DNA of 64,000 nucleotides from Lithobates sylvaticus. Taxonomy: Eukaryota; Chordata; Amphibia; Anura; Ranidae. The position numbers were made by a program, and so were the translations under genes. The notes under the pieces are model-generated. The model was given only the letters and a program-made list of their open reading frames with translations. It had not been told where the DNA came from and ran no database searches. This document shows, one piece after another, positions 11,629-22,300 of this stretch. Each line of letters begins with the position of its first letter. The stretch's first letter is position 1. Location: the NCBI GenBank assembly GCA_028564925.1, contig CM053029.1, positions 609,063,486 through 609,127,485 on the forward strand. The letters run 5' to 3'.

Positions 11629-11793
11629 AAAAGTGGTATCGGGACAACCCTAGTGATTATATGTCAGTATTACATTGTATATCCCTGTAGGTTGCGTCGT
11701 TCAGGTGCTTATCTAATAGTTTCTTAAAACTATCGATGCCCCCCGCTAAGACCACCGCCTGTGGAAGGGAATTCCACATCCTTGCCGCTCTTA

Positions 11794-12219
11794 AGCCCCA
11801 TACACACGCGCGGATTATCCGAGGACCAGGTCCGTCGGATCATGTCCGTCGTACTTTGTCCGATGTTGGTGTTGCATACACACGGACGGACAAAGTTGTC
11901 GGAAAATCCGATCATTCTGAACGTGGTGACGTTCGTTGCGTACGACGGGACTACGTAGAGGCTAGTAGCCAATAGCTTTGGTCTTGTAATGTGATCTGAG
12001 CATGCGTGGCACTTTGTCCGTCAGGAATTCGATACACACGATCGGATTTGGTGTGATCGGACCTTGTTGTCAAAAAATCTATCCAGCAGGAGATAGGACT
12101 TTGTCCGTCGGACAATCCGACGTACACTGTCCGATGGTGCATACACACGGTCGGATTTTCCGACAACATTGTCCGATAGGACAGAATCCATCGGAACATC
12201 CGACCGTGTGTATGGGGCT
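11794..12219. mobile_element. PIF/Harbinger-like MITE, copy 3
   Basis: Ends AGCCCCATACACAC and complement, flanked by TTA on both sides (11791-11793, 12220-12222). Internal block GTGGTGACGTTCGTTGCGTA as in the copies at 3524 and 4479. Confidence 0.82.
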
Positions 12220-12248
12220 TTACAGTAAAGAACCTCTACGTAGTTTAA

Positions 12249-12770
12249 AGCGGTTCTGCACTCTTTTTTTTTTGGGCTATATGCCTAGGGCATATAGCTC
12301 AATTGGGGGACTTACCTGTTCCATCTTCCATCTCGATCGCCGCCGGTTTTCATCTTCATCTGCTTCTTGTCTTCTTCTTGTCTGCTGGGGTCCATCTTGC
12401 CTGTGGGCATGTGAAACCCCACAGGCACTTTAGATGGCCCAGCATGCACCGCCGTTACTCGCGCGTGCGCAGTAACGGCACATCTGCCGACATCTCACGA
12501 GATTTCGGAAGATGTGGCCGAAATCTCGCGAGATTTCGGAAGATGCCCGCACTGACTCCTGGGATCAATGACACCAGATCCCAGGAGACAGTGCGGCGTG
12601 ACGACGATCGACGCAGAGACCCCGCCCGCCGCCGAAGAGAGAGAAGACCGGAAGTCATCAATTACAAGGTAAGTAAAAAAAAAAAAAAAAAAAAAAACAT
12701 TTCATTTAGTACTCTTTGCCTGATTTGGAAGGCAAAGAGATTTACTAAATGAAATGGGTGCAGAACCGCT
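12249..12770. mobile_element. MITE with AGCGGTTCTGCAC ends
   Basis: AGCGGTTCTGCAC at 12249 and its complement ending at 12770 are flanked by perfect TTAA (12245-12248, 12771-12774). Subterminal CATTTCATTTAGTA / TTTACTAAATGAAATG near 12690-12755 adds a hairpin. Splice-donor consensus sequences occur at 12310 (minus) and 12666 (plus). Confidence 0.8.
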
Positions 12771-12890
12771 TTAAGGTTAAACCTCTTTTCTTCTACTTTT
12801 AATGAGTGGCCACATGTCTTGTTAAACTCCCTTCCGCGAAAAAGTTTTATCCCTATTGTGGGGTATTTGTATGTTAACATTGTATATGTG

Positions 12891-13259
12891 TGACCCCCCC
12901 TTGCTAAGAGTGGTCTATGTGCACTTTATTTACAACATCAAAGCCAGCGTCCCAGGTTATGGAACGCTCCTCCTAAACCTCCAGGTAGCGAAACTCCTTT
13001 CCAGGGACCCTTTGTTAACATCTTCAAGCCATCCATTCAATCTTCTGTATGAGCGCCGCTGATTTTGCCCTCTGCTGCTGCAACAAAGCCGCTTAGCAGG
13101 TCACACGGCGCTTGTAAAGTCAATATTCGGTCCTTCTCAGTGGGACGTCTCTTTCAGCTCAATCTTCTATCACCAGGCAATCACAGTATGTAACCATAAA
13201 AACAACCATAGTGTAGTACTTGAAAAATTGTGTTTATTATCCACTTGATTAACGGGCAC
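12891..13259. other. Nothing recognised
   Basis: A mildly GC-rich stretch with a 68-codon plus-strand frame (12856-13062) of no recognisable family. No codon or splice evidence supports it. Confidence 0.35.
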
Positions 13260-14170
13260 TTAACCCCCTTCCTGCCCCAGGACAATTTTCAGCTTTCAGC
13301 GCTGTCACACTGTGAATGACAATTGCGCGGTCATACAACGCTGTACCCAAATTATATTTTTTATCATTTTCGTAATGCAAATGGAGCTTTCTTTTGGTGG
13401 TATTTAATCACTGCTGGGTTTTTTTATTGTTTGCTAAAAAAAAATGTAAAAAGACCGAAAATGTTGTAAAAAGACCGAAAATGTTGAAAAAACAAAACAA
13501 AAAAAAAAACTGTTTCATAGTTTGTTATAAACATTTGCAAACAGGTAATTTTTCTCCTTTTTTGATGGGCACTGATAAGGCGGCACTGATGGGCACTATT
13601 AGGTGGCACTGATAGGCAGAGGCGGCTCTAGGCTTTGTGAGGCCTTAGGCAAAACTTACACATGAGGCCCCAATCACTCCCATAATAGGAAAAAAAATAC
13701 AAGCACAGAAAAGAGGGTGAGATAAAGAGGGGAGAGAGAGAGAATCAGTGTTTGAGCACAGGCAAATTAGGAGGCCGCGAGGCCCCTGTGAGTGCGAGGC
13801 CTTAGGCGACCGCTTAATTTGCCTAATTAGAGAGCCGCCTCTGCTGATAGGTACTGGTAGGTGACACTGATAGGCAGAACTGATAGGTGGCACTGGTGGG
13901 CATTGATAGGTGGCCCTGGTGGGCACTGATAGGTGGCCCTGGTGGGCACTGGTAGGTGGTACTGGTGGGCACTGCTTAGCAGCAGTGGGTGTCCGTGTGC
14001 GGCACTGATGTCCCTCTGACAGAAGCCGGTAATCGGCTTTTTCTTTTCTCCTCATGCTGTCAGAGTGAGAAAAAAAGCCAATTACGATCTTCTGTTTACA
14101 TTACGTGATCAGCTGTCAATCACGTGGTAAGGGGCCGGGATCGGAGTCTGTGATCAGGGGCTGTGATTAG
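13260..14170. mobile_element. TTAACCCCTTCCTGCCC element with minisatellite
   Basis: Starts TTAACCCCCTTCCTGCCCC at 13260, followed by GACAATTGCGCGGTCATA and TTTCTTTTGGTGGTATTTAA blocks. It then runs into the GGCACTGAT minisatellite (about 13565-13980), itself interrupted by a short MITE. Further copies of this second TTAA family occur at 39188, 41018, 52930, 54921, 61241 and possibly 63641. The right end is not clear. Confidence 0.6.
13617..13843. mobile_element. Short hAT MITE with 8-bp duplication
   Basis: CAGAGGCGGCTCT at 13617 and the inverse AGAGCCGCCTCTG ending at 13843 bound a 227-bp element that also carries inverted GTGAGGCCTTAGGC blocks. CTGATAGG at 13609-13616 is repeated at 13844-13851, the 8-bp duplication expected for hAT. 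Because CTGATAGG is also a motif of the host minisatellite, part of the match could be coincidence. Confidence 0.75.
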
Positions 14171-14473
14171 GGATGAGCCGAACCCCCCCCCCCCCCCCCG
14201 GTTCGGTTCGCACCAGAACATACCGAATAGGCAAAAAATTTGGCAGAACACCCGAACACCGTTAAAGTGGGACACGAACATGAATAATCAAAAGTGCTAA
14301 TTTTAAAGGCTTATATGCAAGTTATTGTCATTAACCACTTCCCGTGGTTCAGATAACCTGACTGGGCGTCATATGGCCATACATGTGGGGGCGCGCATCG
14401 CGGCGATCGGTGGAGCGGCGTGTCAGTCTGACACACCGCTACACCGATCTCGGTAAAGAGCCTCCAGTGGATG
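14171..14473. other. Unclassified ranid-type repeat fragments
   Basis: GGGATGAGCCGAAC followed by a run of 15 C, then GGTTCGGTTCGCACCAGAAC. A TTAACCACTTCCCGTGG start lies at 14334, possibly another TTAA element. Boundaries cannot be set. Confidence 0.4.
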
Positions 14474-14551
14474 TTACATAGTTACATAGTTAGTTAGGTT
14501 GAAAAAAGACACAAGTCCATCCAGTTCAACCACAAATAAAAAAATAAATAA

Positions 14552-14604
<53 letters not shown>

Positions 14605-14760
14605 TACAATCCCATATACCCCATTCTATACCCACAATTGATCCAGAGGAAGGCAAAAAACCCCAGCAGAGCATGCTCCAATTTGCTAAAGCAGGGGAAA
14701 AAAATTCCTTCCTGATCCCCCGAGAGGCAATCGGTTAAGTTAAAATAGTAATAACTAACA
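14474..14760. mobile_element. TTACATAGTTACATAG repeat (non-LTR tail-like)
   Basis: TTACATAGTTACATAGTTAG then GGTTGAAAAAAGACACAAGT, an A-rich tract and (TA)n, then GATCCAGAGGAAGGCAAAAA and GAAAAAAATTCCTTCCTGAT. The first block matches the complement of the tail of the SINE at 4886 (TAGTAAGGTTGAATAAAGAC). I take it as a LINE- or SINE-derived interspersed repeat; its orientation is uncertain. Confidence 0.6.
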
Positions 14761-15400
14761 GTTAAAATCACAGTAATCAGCATAGGAATTCTCCACAATC
14801 CTAAAGAGCAAACAACTGTACCTCCCTCCTCGGCCAGACGTGACGTCACCCGGCTCCTCCCAACGTGTTTTGTCCTGTCCTGCGGTTTCCCGTTTACATC
14901 ACGGCGTGTGGGACTATCATCCTGATTTTCCCTTTGAACCCTTCTCACTTTGGATCTTTTTAAGTTGCTTCCTTCTCTGTGATTGGAGTCACATACGGTA
15001 TCTTTCACTAAATACAGCCGGATAAAACAAAAACTTTGTCTGTCTTCATTTCAGGCTGCAAAGCAACAAAATGTGATTATTTTTAAGGAGGGGGGGGGGG
15101 TGATTCTTTTCTATATCCGCTGTATGTAAATCATTTATCCCAAAAGGAAAAGAACTGTTAATGTAACTGTTTATAAAGTGTTATTTTTGGCTTTAATTTG
15201 TTAGTGTGTGCAAATCTGCTAGTCCACCTTACACTCCCCTCCCCCCCTCCACTGACAACGACGCTGTCCAAAGGTGCCCCCTGTGCTCCTTCATCCAGAG
15301 TAGGGGTGCTCTAATAAAAGAGGTGTGTTACTAGCCAGATCACCAGGTAAAAAACAAAGGGGAAAAATGACTAAAAAAAGAAAACTAATGCTGCCACCAC
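14761..15400. other. Nothing recognised
   Basis: Mixed-composition DNA with no gene, including short G and C runs (about 15093 and 15240). Confidence 0.4.
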
Positions 15401-16551
15401 CAGGGCCGTCTTTAACCGCTTCCCGACCGCCTCACGCAGATATACTGCGGCAGAATGGCACGGGCAGGCAAAATCACGTACCTGTACGTGGCCCTTTAAT
15501 TGCCTGCCCGTGGAGCTCCGTGACCTCGGCCGCGGGACCAGCGGACCCGATCGCCGCTGGTGTCCCGCGATCGGGTCACAGAGCTGAAGAACGGGGAGAG
15601 ATCTGTGTAAACAAACCTCTCCCTGCACTTCCTACACTGCCTGTCACTAATCGGCTGTTCCCGGTCATCGGGAAAGCCGATCAATGACGTCAGACTTCAG
15701 CCCCGCCCCCAATGTAAAAAAAACACACACACGTCACAGCCCATAACCCCTCCCCTCCCCCTAGTGGTTAACTCTTTCACTGCCAGTGTCATTTATACAG
15801 GAATCAATGCATTTAAATAGCACTGATTGCTGTATAAATGATAATGGTCCCAAAAATGTGTCAAAAATGTCCGATGTGTCCGCCATAATGTCGCAGTCAC
15901 AATAAAAATCGCTGATCGCCGCCATTACTAGTAAAAAAAAAAATATTACTAAAAATGCTATAAAACTATTCCCTATTTTGTAAACGCTATAACTTTTGAG
16001 CAAACCAATCAATAATCGCTAATTGTGATTTTTTTTTTTACCAAAAATATGTAGAAGAATACGTATCGGCTAAACTGAGGAAAAAAAAAAATTTTATATA
16101 TTTTTTGGGGATATTTATTATAGAAAAAAGCAAAAAATATTGCATTGTTTTCAAAATTGTCGCTCTATTTTTGTTTATAGCGCAAAAAATAAAAACCGCA
16201 GGGGCGATCAAATACCACCAAAAGAAAGCTCTATTTGTGGGAAAAAAAGGACGTCAATTTTGTTTGGGAGCCACGTCGCACGACCGCGCAATTGTCAGTT
16301 AAAGCGACGCAGTGCCGAATCGCAAAAAGGGGCCTGGTCCTTTGGCTGCCAATTGGTCCGGGGCTGAAGTGGTTAATATTGATTGGACCCTGGGCAAACA
16401 TTTTCTTTGGGCCCCTCCTGAATCCACTTATCAACTATTTGTGGGCAGTGCGGGGCTTAAGGGGCAGCTGCTTTGGCCCCCCCCCCACAACAATGTCTGT
16501 ACCCGGGGCAGCAGCCCCTTTTGCCCCACGTTAATGCCGGCCCTGGGCCCA
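15401..16551. mobile_element. CAGGGCCG element split by TTAA MITE
   Basis: CAGGGCCGTC at 15401 and the inverse GCCGGCCCTG ending at 16551 enclose a TTAA MITE. After the MITE the sequence continues TATTGATTGGACCCTGGGCA and contains CCCCGGGTACAGA-type inverted text, so the host repeat is a short hAT-like MITE. No clean 8-bp duplication was found. Confidence 0.55.
15412..16376. mobile_element. TTAA-type MITE, copy 2
   Basis: TTAACCGCTTCCCGACC to GGGGCTGAAGTGGTTAA with TTAA at both ends. Same block order as copy 1. It is inserted in the CAGGGCCG element. Confidence 0.87.
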
Positions 16552-17101
16552 CCATATCTAATGATTGGTAAGCTGCAATGTATGAAAATTTTAGTTTTGG
16601 GTTTAATACGCAGTAACATAATAGCCAAAGAGGAAAAAAATAGCTTTCAGCAGGTTTAAAAATCTCATTGCTGATCCTTAGCGATGGGCGGCTGCGAAGC
16701 GCCATTGATCGCCCCATAATCCCTTTTCATCCGTTGGACGGTGTGACTTGGAATACAGCACATCGCCTCTGCTATTAGGACAGGATGAATATACTAATAA
16801 ACAGGATTTATGTTATCTGCGCACCAAGCTGTTCACAGCGGGACCTCCGGGGAATTACCGAACATAAAATAATAAAGACATAAACAAAACTTCAAAAGAA
16901 AAATAGAAGCGTGGATGTCCCAGATGCATAAATCACAGATTCCCCCCCCGCCCCCCCCCCCGCGAGGAAGAGACGAGTTCTCTTATACAATCTATGATCG
17001 AGCTCCAGGAACGGTGCGACCGCCCAACCCCCCCCCCCCCCATCCCGGCAAATCACGGGGGAACAACAATAACACTTGCTGCATATTGCACAGCAATTTC
17101 C
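16552..17101. other. Nothing recognised; C runs
   Basis: No ORF or element is supported. Several C homopolymer runs (about 16944-16961, 17029-17042). Confidence 0.4.
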
Positions 17102-17230
17102 AATTGTAATGGAATCGCTGCGCTCCAGTGATCTGCAATCGTTCCTCACTGATGTGGTACCTCCCCCCCTCCCCCTCTTCATGACCAGGACCATTCTTTG
17201 CTATTCAGCGATGTGTTAAGCCGGCCATAA

Positions 17231-17661
17231 GGCCCCTTTCACACTGGGGCGTTTTTCAGGCGGTACAGCGCTAAAAATAGCGCCTGTACAGCGCCTGAAA
17301 AAATCCGACCCCATTCACTCCAGTGTGAAAGCCGGCGGGCTTTCACACTGGGGCGGTGCGCTAGCAGGACGGTAAAAAAAGTCCTGCTAGCAGCATCTTT
17401 GGAGCGGTATAGGAGTGGTGTATTCACCGCTTCTATACCGCTCCTTCCCATTTATTTGAATGGGACACCGCGGTAATCCCGCCGCAATGCGCCGCTACGG
17501 CGGCGCTCTGCGGGGGGTCTTTAACCCTTTTTCGGCCACTCGCGGGGGGTAAAACCGCACCGCGAGCGGCCGAATACCGCGGCTAAAACGACGGTAAAGC
17601 AGCACTAAATATAGCGCTGCTTTACAGTCACCGCGGCTCCCGCCCCAGTGTGAAAGGGGCC
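17231..17661. mobile_element. GGCCCCTTTCACACTGGGGC MITE, copy 1
   Basis: Inverted ends GGCCCCTTTCACACTGGGGC and complement. Flanks TAA on the left and TTA on the right. The uninterrupted right arm of the palindrome gives the pre-insertion site as CCATTAGAC, so the target duplication was probably TTA with one later change. The interior is GC-rich with CGGTACAGCG/CGCTGTACCG-type inverted units. A PIF/Harbinger-like target is inferred. Confidence 0.85.
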
Positions 17662-17662
17662 T

Positions 17663-18295
17663 TAGACATGTGCACTGACAAAAAAAATGTGTTTGTTTTT
17701 GTTTCATTCGATTTTTTACTTTTTTCAGAAATATGGAAATTCGAAAATTCAGAAACTCGAAATTTCAGAAACTCGAAAATCCGAAAATTCGAATTTCCGA
17801 ATTTCAAATTTCCGAATTTCAAATTTCAAATTTCCGAATTTCGAATTTCAAATTTCCGAATTTTAAATTTCCGAATTTCAAATTTCCGAATTTCAAATTT
17901 CCAAATTTCCGAATTTCCGAATTTCCGAATTTCAAATTTCCGAATTTCAAATTTCCAAATTTAAATTTCTGAATTTCAAATTTCCGAATTTTCAAATTCA
18001 AATTCGGAAATTCGGAAATTTGAAATTCGGAAATTTGAAATTCGGAAATTTGAAATTCGGAAATTTTAAATTTGAAATTCGGAAATTTGAAATTCGGAAA
18101 TTTGAAATTTGAAATTCGGAAATTTGAAATTTGAAATTCGGAAATTTGAAATTTGAAATTCGGAAATTTGGAAATTCGGATTTTCGGATTTCCGAATTTT
18201 CAAGTTTCTGAATTTCCCAATTTCCATATTACTGAAAAGAGTAAAAAAACGAATGAAACAAAAACAAACACATTTTTTGTCAGTGCGCATGTCTA
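17663..18295. mobile_element. TAGACATGTGC foldback with GAATTTC repeats
   Basis: TAGACATGTGCACTGACAAA at 17663 is inverted at 18276-18295. Arms continue through TGTTTCATTCG and AATATGGAAATT. The centre is a dense array of CCGAATTTCAAATTT on the left that turns into GGAAATTTGAAATTC on the right, so the whole unit is one long hairpin. The same ends bound the 36-bp satellite element at 19365. Confidence 0.85.
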
Positions 18296-18425
18296 ATGGC
18301 CGGCTTAACACATCGCTGAATAGCAAAAAATGTTCCTGGTCATGAAGGGGGGGAGGGGGGGGAGGTACCACATCAGTGAGGAACGATTGCAGATCACTGG
18401 AGCGCAGCGATTCCATTACAATTCA

Positions 18426-18694
18426 ATTTCAAATTTCTGAATTTCAAACTTCCGAATTTCCGAATATTCACATTTTCAAATTTACGAATTTGAAAATCTT
18501 AAAAAAAGAAAGAAAATCAGTAAAATTCGAAATAATAACTAACTATTAAATTATAGGTATTGGAATTTCCTTTCAAATATGCACTGTCACTGTACTAATG
18601 ACACTGGCTGGGAAGTGGTTAACATCAGGGGTGCTCAAAGGGTTAAAGGTGTGCCTAGCCAGTGTTTATGTGTACTGTGTGCTGCTTTCACTTA
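18426..18694. other. GAATTTC remnant and unremarkable DNA
   Basis: 18421-18500 still carries GAATTTCAAATTT-like repeats outside the palindrome. The rest is unremarkable. Confidence 0.5.
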
Positions 18695-19130
18695 GACCCC
18701 TTTCACACTGCAGCGCCGCTAAAACAGCGCTAAAGCACCGGGCCGTTTTTGTGGCGCTTTTTTTTGGGGTGCTAGCGGGGCAGATTTTTTAAGGTCACGT
18801 GACAACGAGAAGAAAAAGAACAAAACAAAAATTTAAAAAAGTCCTGTTTTGCGGCGCTCTCGAAAATGATTTTAAGGCGCTTTGGAAGCGCTGCCCGTTC
18901 ATTGCTTTCATCGTTTTCGGAGCGTTATTTATAGTGCTTCAAAGTCGCCCCACAGATGCAGCTTTGCAGGACTTTTCCTAACGTCCCGCAAGTGCACCGC
19001 CCCTCCCCCCAGTGTGAAAGCACCCATTGCAAAGAACGGGGGGGGGGGGGGGGGGCAGTTTTCAGGCGCTTTTTAGAGGCTATTTCTAGCGCTAAAACGC
19101 CTGAAAAAACGCCTCGGTGTGAAAGGGGCC
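18695..19130. mobile_element. GGCCCCTTTCACACTG MITE, copy 2
   Basis: Begins ACCCCTTTCACACTGCAGCG and ends CGGTGTGAAAGGGGCC. Same family as 17231. The interior has CGCTAAAACGCC units and a G run at about 19039-19056. TTA precedes the left end; the right flank is not a clear match. Confidence 0.75.
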
Positions 19131-19364
19131 GAAAGGAATGAAATTTGCAGGGAAACAAAATCCATCACATCCCCCAGGACAGGACGGAGCTCTCCTTTCA
19201 CGCTGGCGCTGCCCGTGCGTTAGTGGTAAAGCGCCGCTCGTTTAAGCTTTTCGCCCGCTAGCGGGGCACTTTTAATCCCAAAGGAGGGGTTAAAAACGCC
19301 CCCGTGTGTCATCCGTTGGCCGGCACCCACTGATCGGCATCTACTGTGACTAATCACCCCCTAC

Positions 19365-22300
19365 TAGACATGTGCGATTCGTTTTGTACAAATCGGAAAT
19401 TGTTAAGAATTCTCGAAAATTCGTACATTCGGGAGGATCAGAAATACGAATTTTCATGCATAAGAATTTTGTACGAAATTTCGTATACGAACTTCGGAAT
19501 CCAAATTCTGTTACAACAGAATCGGACAGAATGTTCGTTAATTACGATTATTCGTTATGATGAAGTTAAAAAACCCCAGGAAGTCATCACAGCACAGGGA
19601 TGGTGGGAGCCCCTCATAATGAGCACAGCACAGGGATGGGGGGAGCCCCTCATAATGGGCACAGCACAGGGATGGTGGGGGCCCCTCATAATGAGCACAG
19701 CACAGGGATGGGGGGAGCCCCTCATAATGAGCACAGCACAGGGATGGGGGGAGCCCCTCATAATGGGCACAGCACAGGGATGGTGGGGGCCCCTCATAAT
19801 GAGCACAGCACAGGGATGGGGGGAGCCCCTCATAATGGGCACAGCACAGGGATGGTGGGAGCCCCTCATAATGGGCACAGCACAGGGATGGGGGGAGCCC
19901 CTCATAATGGGCACAGCACAGGGATGGTGGGAGCCCCTCATAATGAGCACAGCACAGGGATGGGGGGAGCCCCTCATAATGAGCACAGCACAGGGATGGT
20001 GGGAGCCCCTCATAATGAGCACAGCACAGGGATGGGGGGAGCCCCTCATAATGGGCACAGCACAGGGATGGGGGGAGCCCCTCATAATGAGCACAGCACA
20101 GGGATGGGGGGGGCCCTCATAATGGGCACAGCACAGGGATGGGGGGAGCCCCTCATAATGAGCACAGCACAGGGATGGTGGGGGAGCCCCTCATAATGAG
20201 CACAGCACAGGGATGGGGTGAGCCCCTCATAATGAGCACAGCACAGGGATGGTGGGGGCCCCTCATAATGAGCACAGCACAGGGATGGTGGGAGCCCCTC
20301 ATAATGAGCACAGCACAGGGATGGTGGGGGGCCCTCATAATGATCACAGCACAGGGATGGTGGGAGCCCCTCATAATGAGCACAGCACAGGGATGGTGGG
20401 AGCCCCTCATAATGAGCACAGCACAGGGATGGTGGGGTCCCTCATAATGAGAACAGCACAGGGATGGGGGGAGCCCCTCATAATGAGCAGCACAGGGATG
20501 GTGGGGGCCCCTCACAATGAGCACAGCACAGGGATGGGGGGAGCCCCTCAAAATGAGCACAGCACAGGGATGGGGGGAGCTCCTCATAATGAGCACAGCA
20601 CAGGGATGGGGGGAGCTTCTCATAATGAGCACAGCACAGGGATGGTGGGAGCCCCTCATAATGAGCACAACACAGGGATGGGGGCAGCCCCTCATAATGG
20701 GCACAGCACAGGGATGGTGGGAGCCCCTCATAATGAGCACAGCACAGGGATGGTGGGGGCCCCTCATAATGGGCACAGCACAGGGATGGTGGGAGCCCCT
20801 CATAATGAGCACAGCACAGGGATGGGGGGAGCCCCTCATAATGAGCACAGCACAGGGATGGTGGGAGCCCCTCATAATGAGCACAGCACAGGGATGGGGG
20901 GAGCCCCTCATAATGGGCACAGCACAGGGATGGGGGGAGCCCCTCATAATGGGCACAGCACAGGGATGGTGGGGGCCCCTCATAATGAGCACAGCACAGG
21001 GATGGGGGGAGCCCCTCATAATGAGCACAGCACAGGGATGGTGGGAGCCCCTCATAATGAGCACAGCACAGGGATGGGGGGAGCCCCTCATAATGAGCAC
21101 AGCACAGGGATGGGGGGAGCCCCTCATAATGAGCACAGCACAGGGATGGGGGGAGCCCCTCATAATGAGCACAGCACAGGGATGGTGGGGGCCCCTCATA
21201 ATGAGCACAGCACAGGGATGGGGGGGCCCCTCATAATGAGCACAGCACAGGGATGGTGGGAGCCCCTCATAATGAGCACAGCACAGGGATGGTGGGAGCC
21301 CCTCATAATGAGCACAGCACAGGGATGGGGGGAGCCCCTCATAATGGGCACAGCACAGGGATGGGGGGAGCCCCTCATAATGAGCACAGCACAGGGATGG
21401 GGGGGCCCCTCATAATGGGCACAGCACAGGGATGGGGGGAGCCCCTCATAATGAGCACAGCACAGGGATGGGGTGAGCCCCTCATAATGAGCACAGCACA
21501 GGGATGGGGGAGCCCCTCATAATGGGCACAGCACAGGGATGGTGGGAGCCCCTCATAATGAGCACAGCACAGGGATGGGGGGAGCCCCTCATAATGGGCA
21601 CAGCACAGGGATGGCAGGAGCCCCTCATAATGAGAACAGCACAGGGATGGTGGGGGCCCCTCATAATGAGCACAGCACAGGGATGGTGGGAGCCCCTCAT
21701 AATGAGCACAGCACAGGGATGGGGGGAGCCCCTCATAATGGGCACAGCACAGGGATGGTGGGGGCCCCTCATAATGAGCACAGCACAGGGATGGTGGGGG
21801 CTCCTCATAATGAGCACAGCACAGGGATGGTGGGGGCCCCTCATAATGGGCACAGCACAGGGATGGTGGGGGCCCCTCATAATGAGCACAGCACAGGGAT
21901 GGTGGGGGCCCCTCATAATGAGCACAGCACAGGGATGGTGGGAGCCCCTCATAATGAGCACAGGGATGGGGGGAGCCCCTCATAATGAGTACAGCACAGG
22001 GATGGTGGGGGCCCTCATAATGAGCACAACACAGGGATGGTGGGAGCCCCTCATAATGAGCACAGCACAGGGATGGGGGGAGCCCCTCATAATGAGCACA
22101 GCACAGGGATGGTGGGAGCCCCTCATAATGAGCACAGCACAGGGATGGGGGGCCCCTCATAATGGGCACAGCACAGGGATGGTGGGAGCCCCTCATAATG
22201 AGCACAGCACAGGGATGGTGGGAGCCCCTCATAATGAGCACAGCACAGGGATGGGGGAGCCCCTCATAATGTGCACAGCACAGGGATGGTGGGAGCCCCT

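Larger units (their letters stand above)
9811..11652. mobile_element. hAT-like MITE (GGGTTGTCCCGATACC), interrupted
   Basis: The right end, inverted, reads TAGGGTTGTCCCGATACCAC at 11633-11652. The left end near 9811 (ATCGGGACCGACACCGAG) is a diverged inverted match. The inner part contains GTACTTG/CAAGTAC and GTATCGG repeats. A minisatellite (10195-10578) and a TTAA element (10673-11628) lie inside. A related right end occurs at 49970-50003. The hAT assignment is from the tip; no clean target duplication was seen. Confidence 0.55.
11653..12890. mobile_element. Interspersed repeat split by two MITEs
   Basis: 11656-11793, 12220-12248 and 12771-12890 read as one continuous repeat (GGAATTCCACATCCTTGCCG, then AGTAAAGAACCTCTACGTAG, then AGGTTAAACCTCTTTTCTTC) once the two MITEs are disregarded. 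I recognise it as a common amphibian interspersed repeat but cannot name its class. Confidence 0.6.
17102..18425. repeat. Large palindrome with non-repeat outer arms
   Basis: 17102-17230 is closely matched in inverted orientation by 18296-18425 (AATGGAATCGCTGCGCTCCA and its complement, through GCGATGTGTTAAGCCGGCCA). The inner part, 17663-18295, is a foldback element. The left arm alone carries a 431-bp MITE at 17231-17661. The outer arms do not look like transposon ends, so this may be an inverted duplication of flanking DNA. Confidence 0.85.

Noticed and set aside
12856-13062. 68-codon plus-strand frame
   Set aside because: No homology recognised, and it overlaps the end of an interspersed repeat; length is within chance.
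20153-21415. 388-codon (+) and 351-codon (-) frames in the 36-bp satellite
   Set aside because: Period divisible by three and stop-free on both strands. Frames break wherever units have indels, and the peptide is only the translated satellite.
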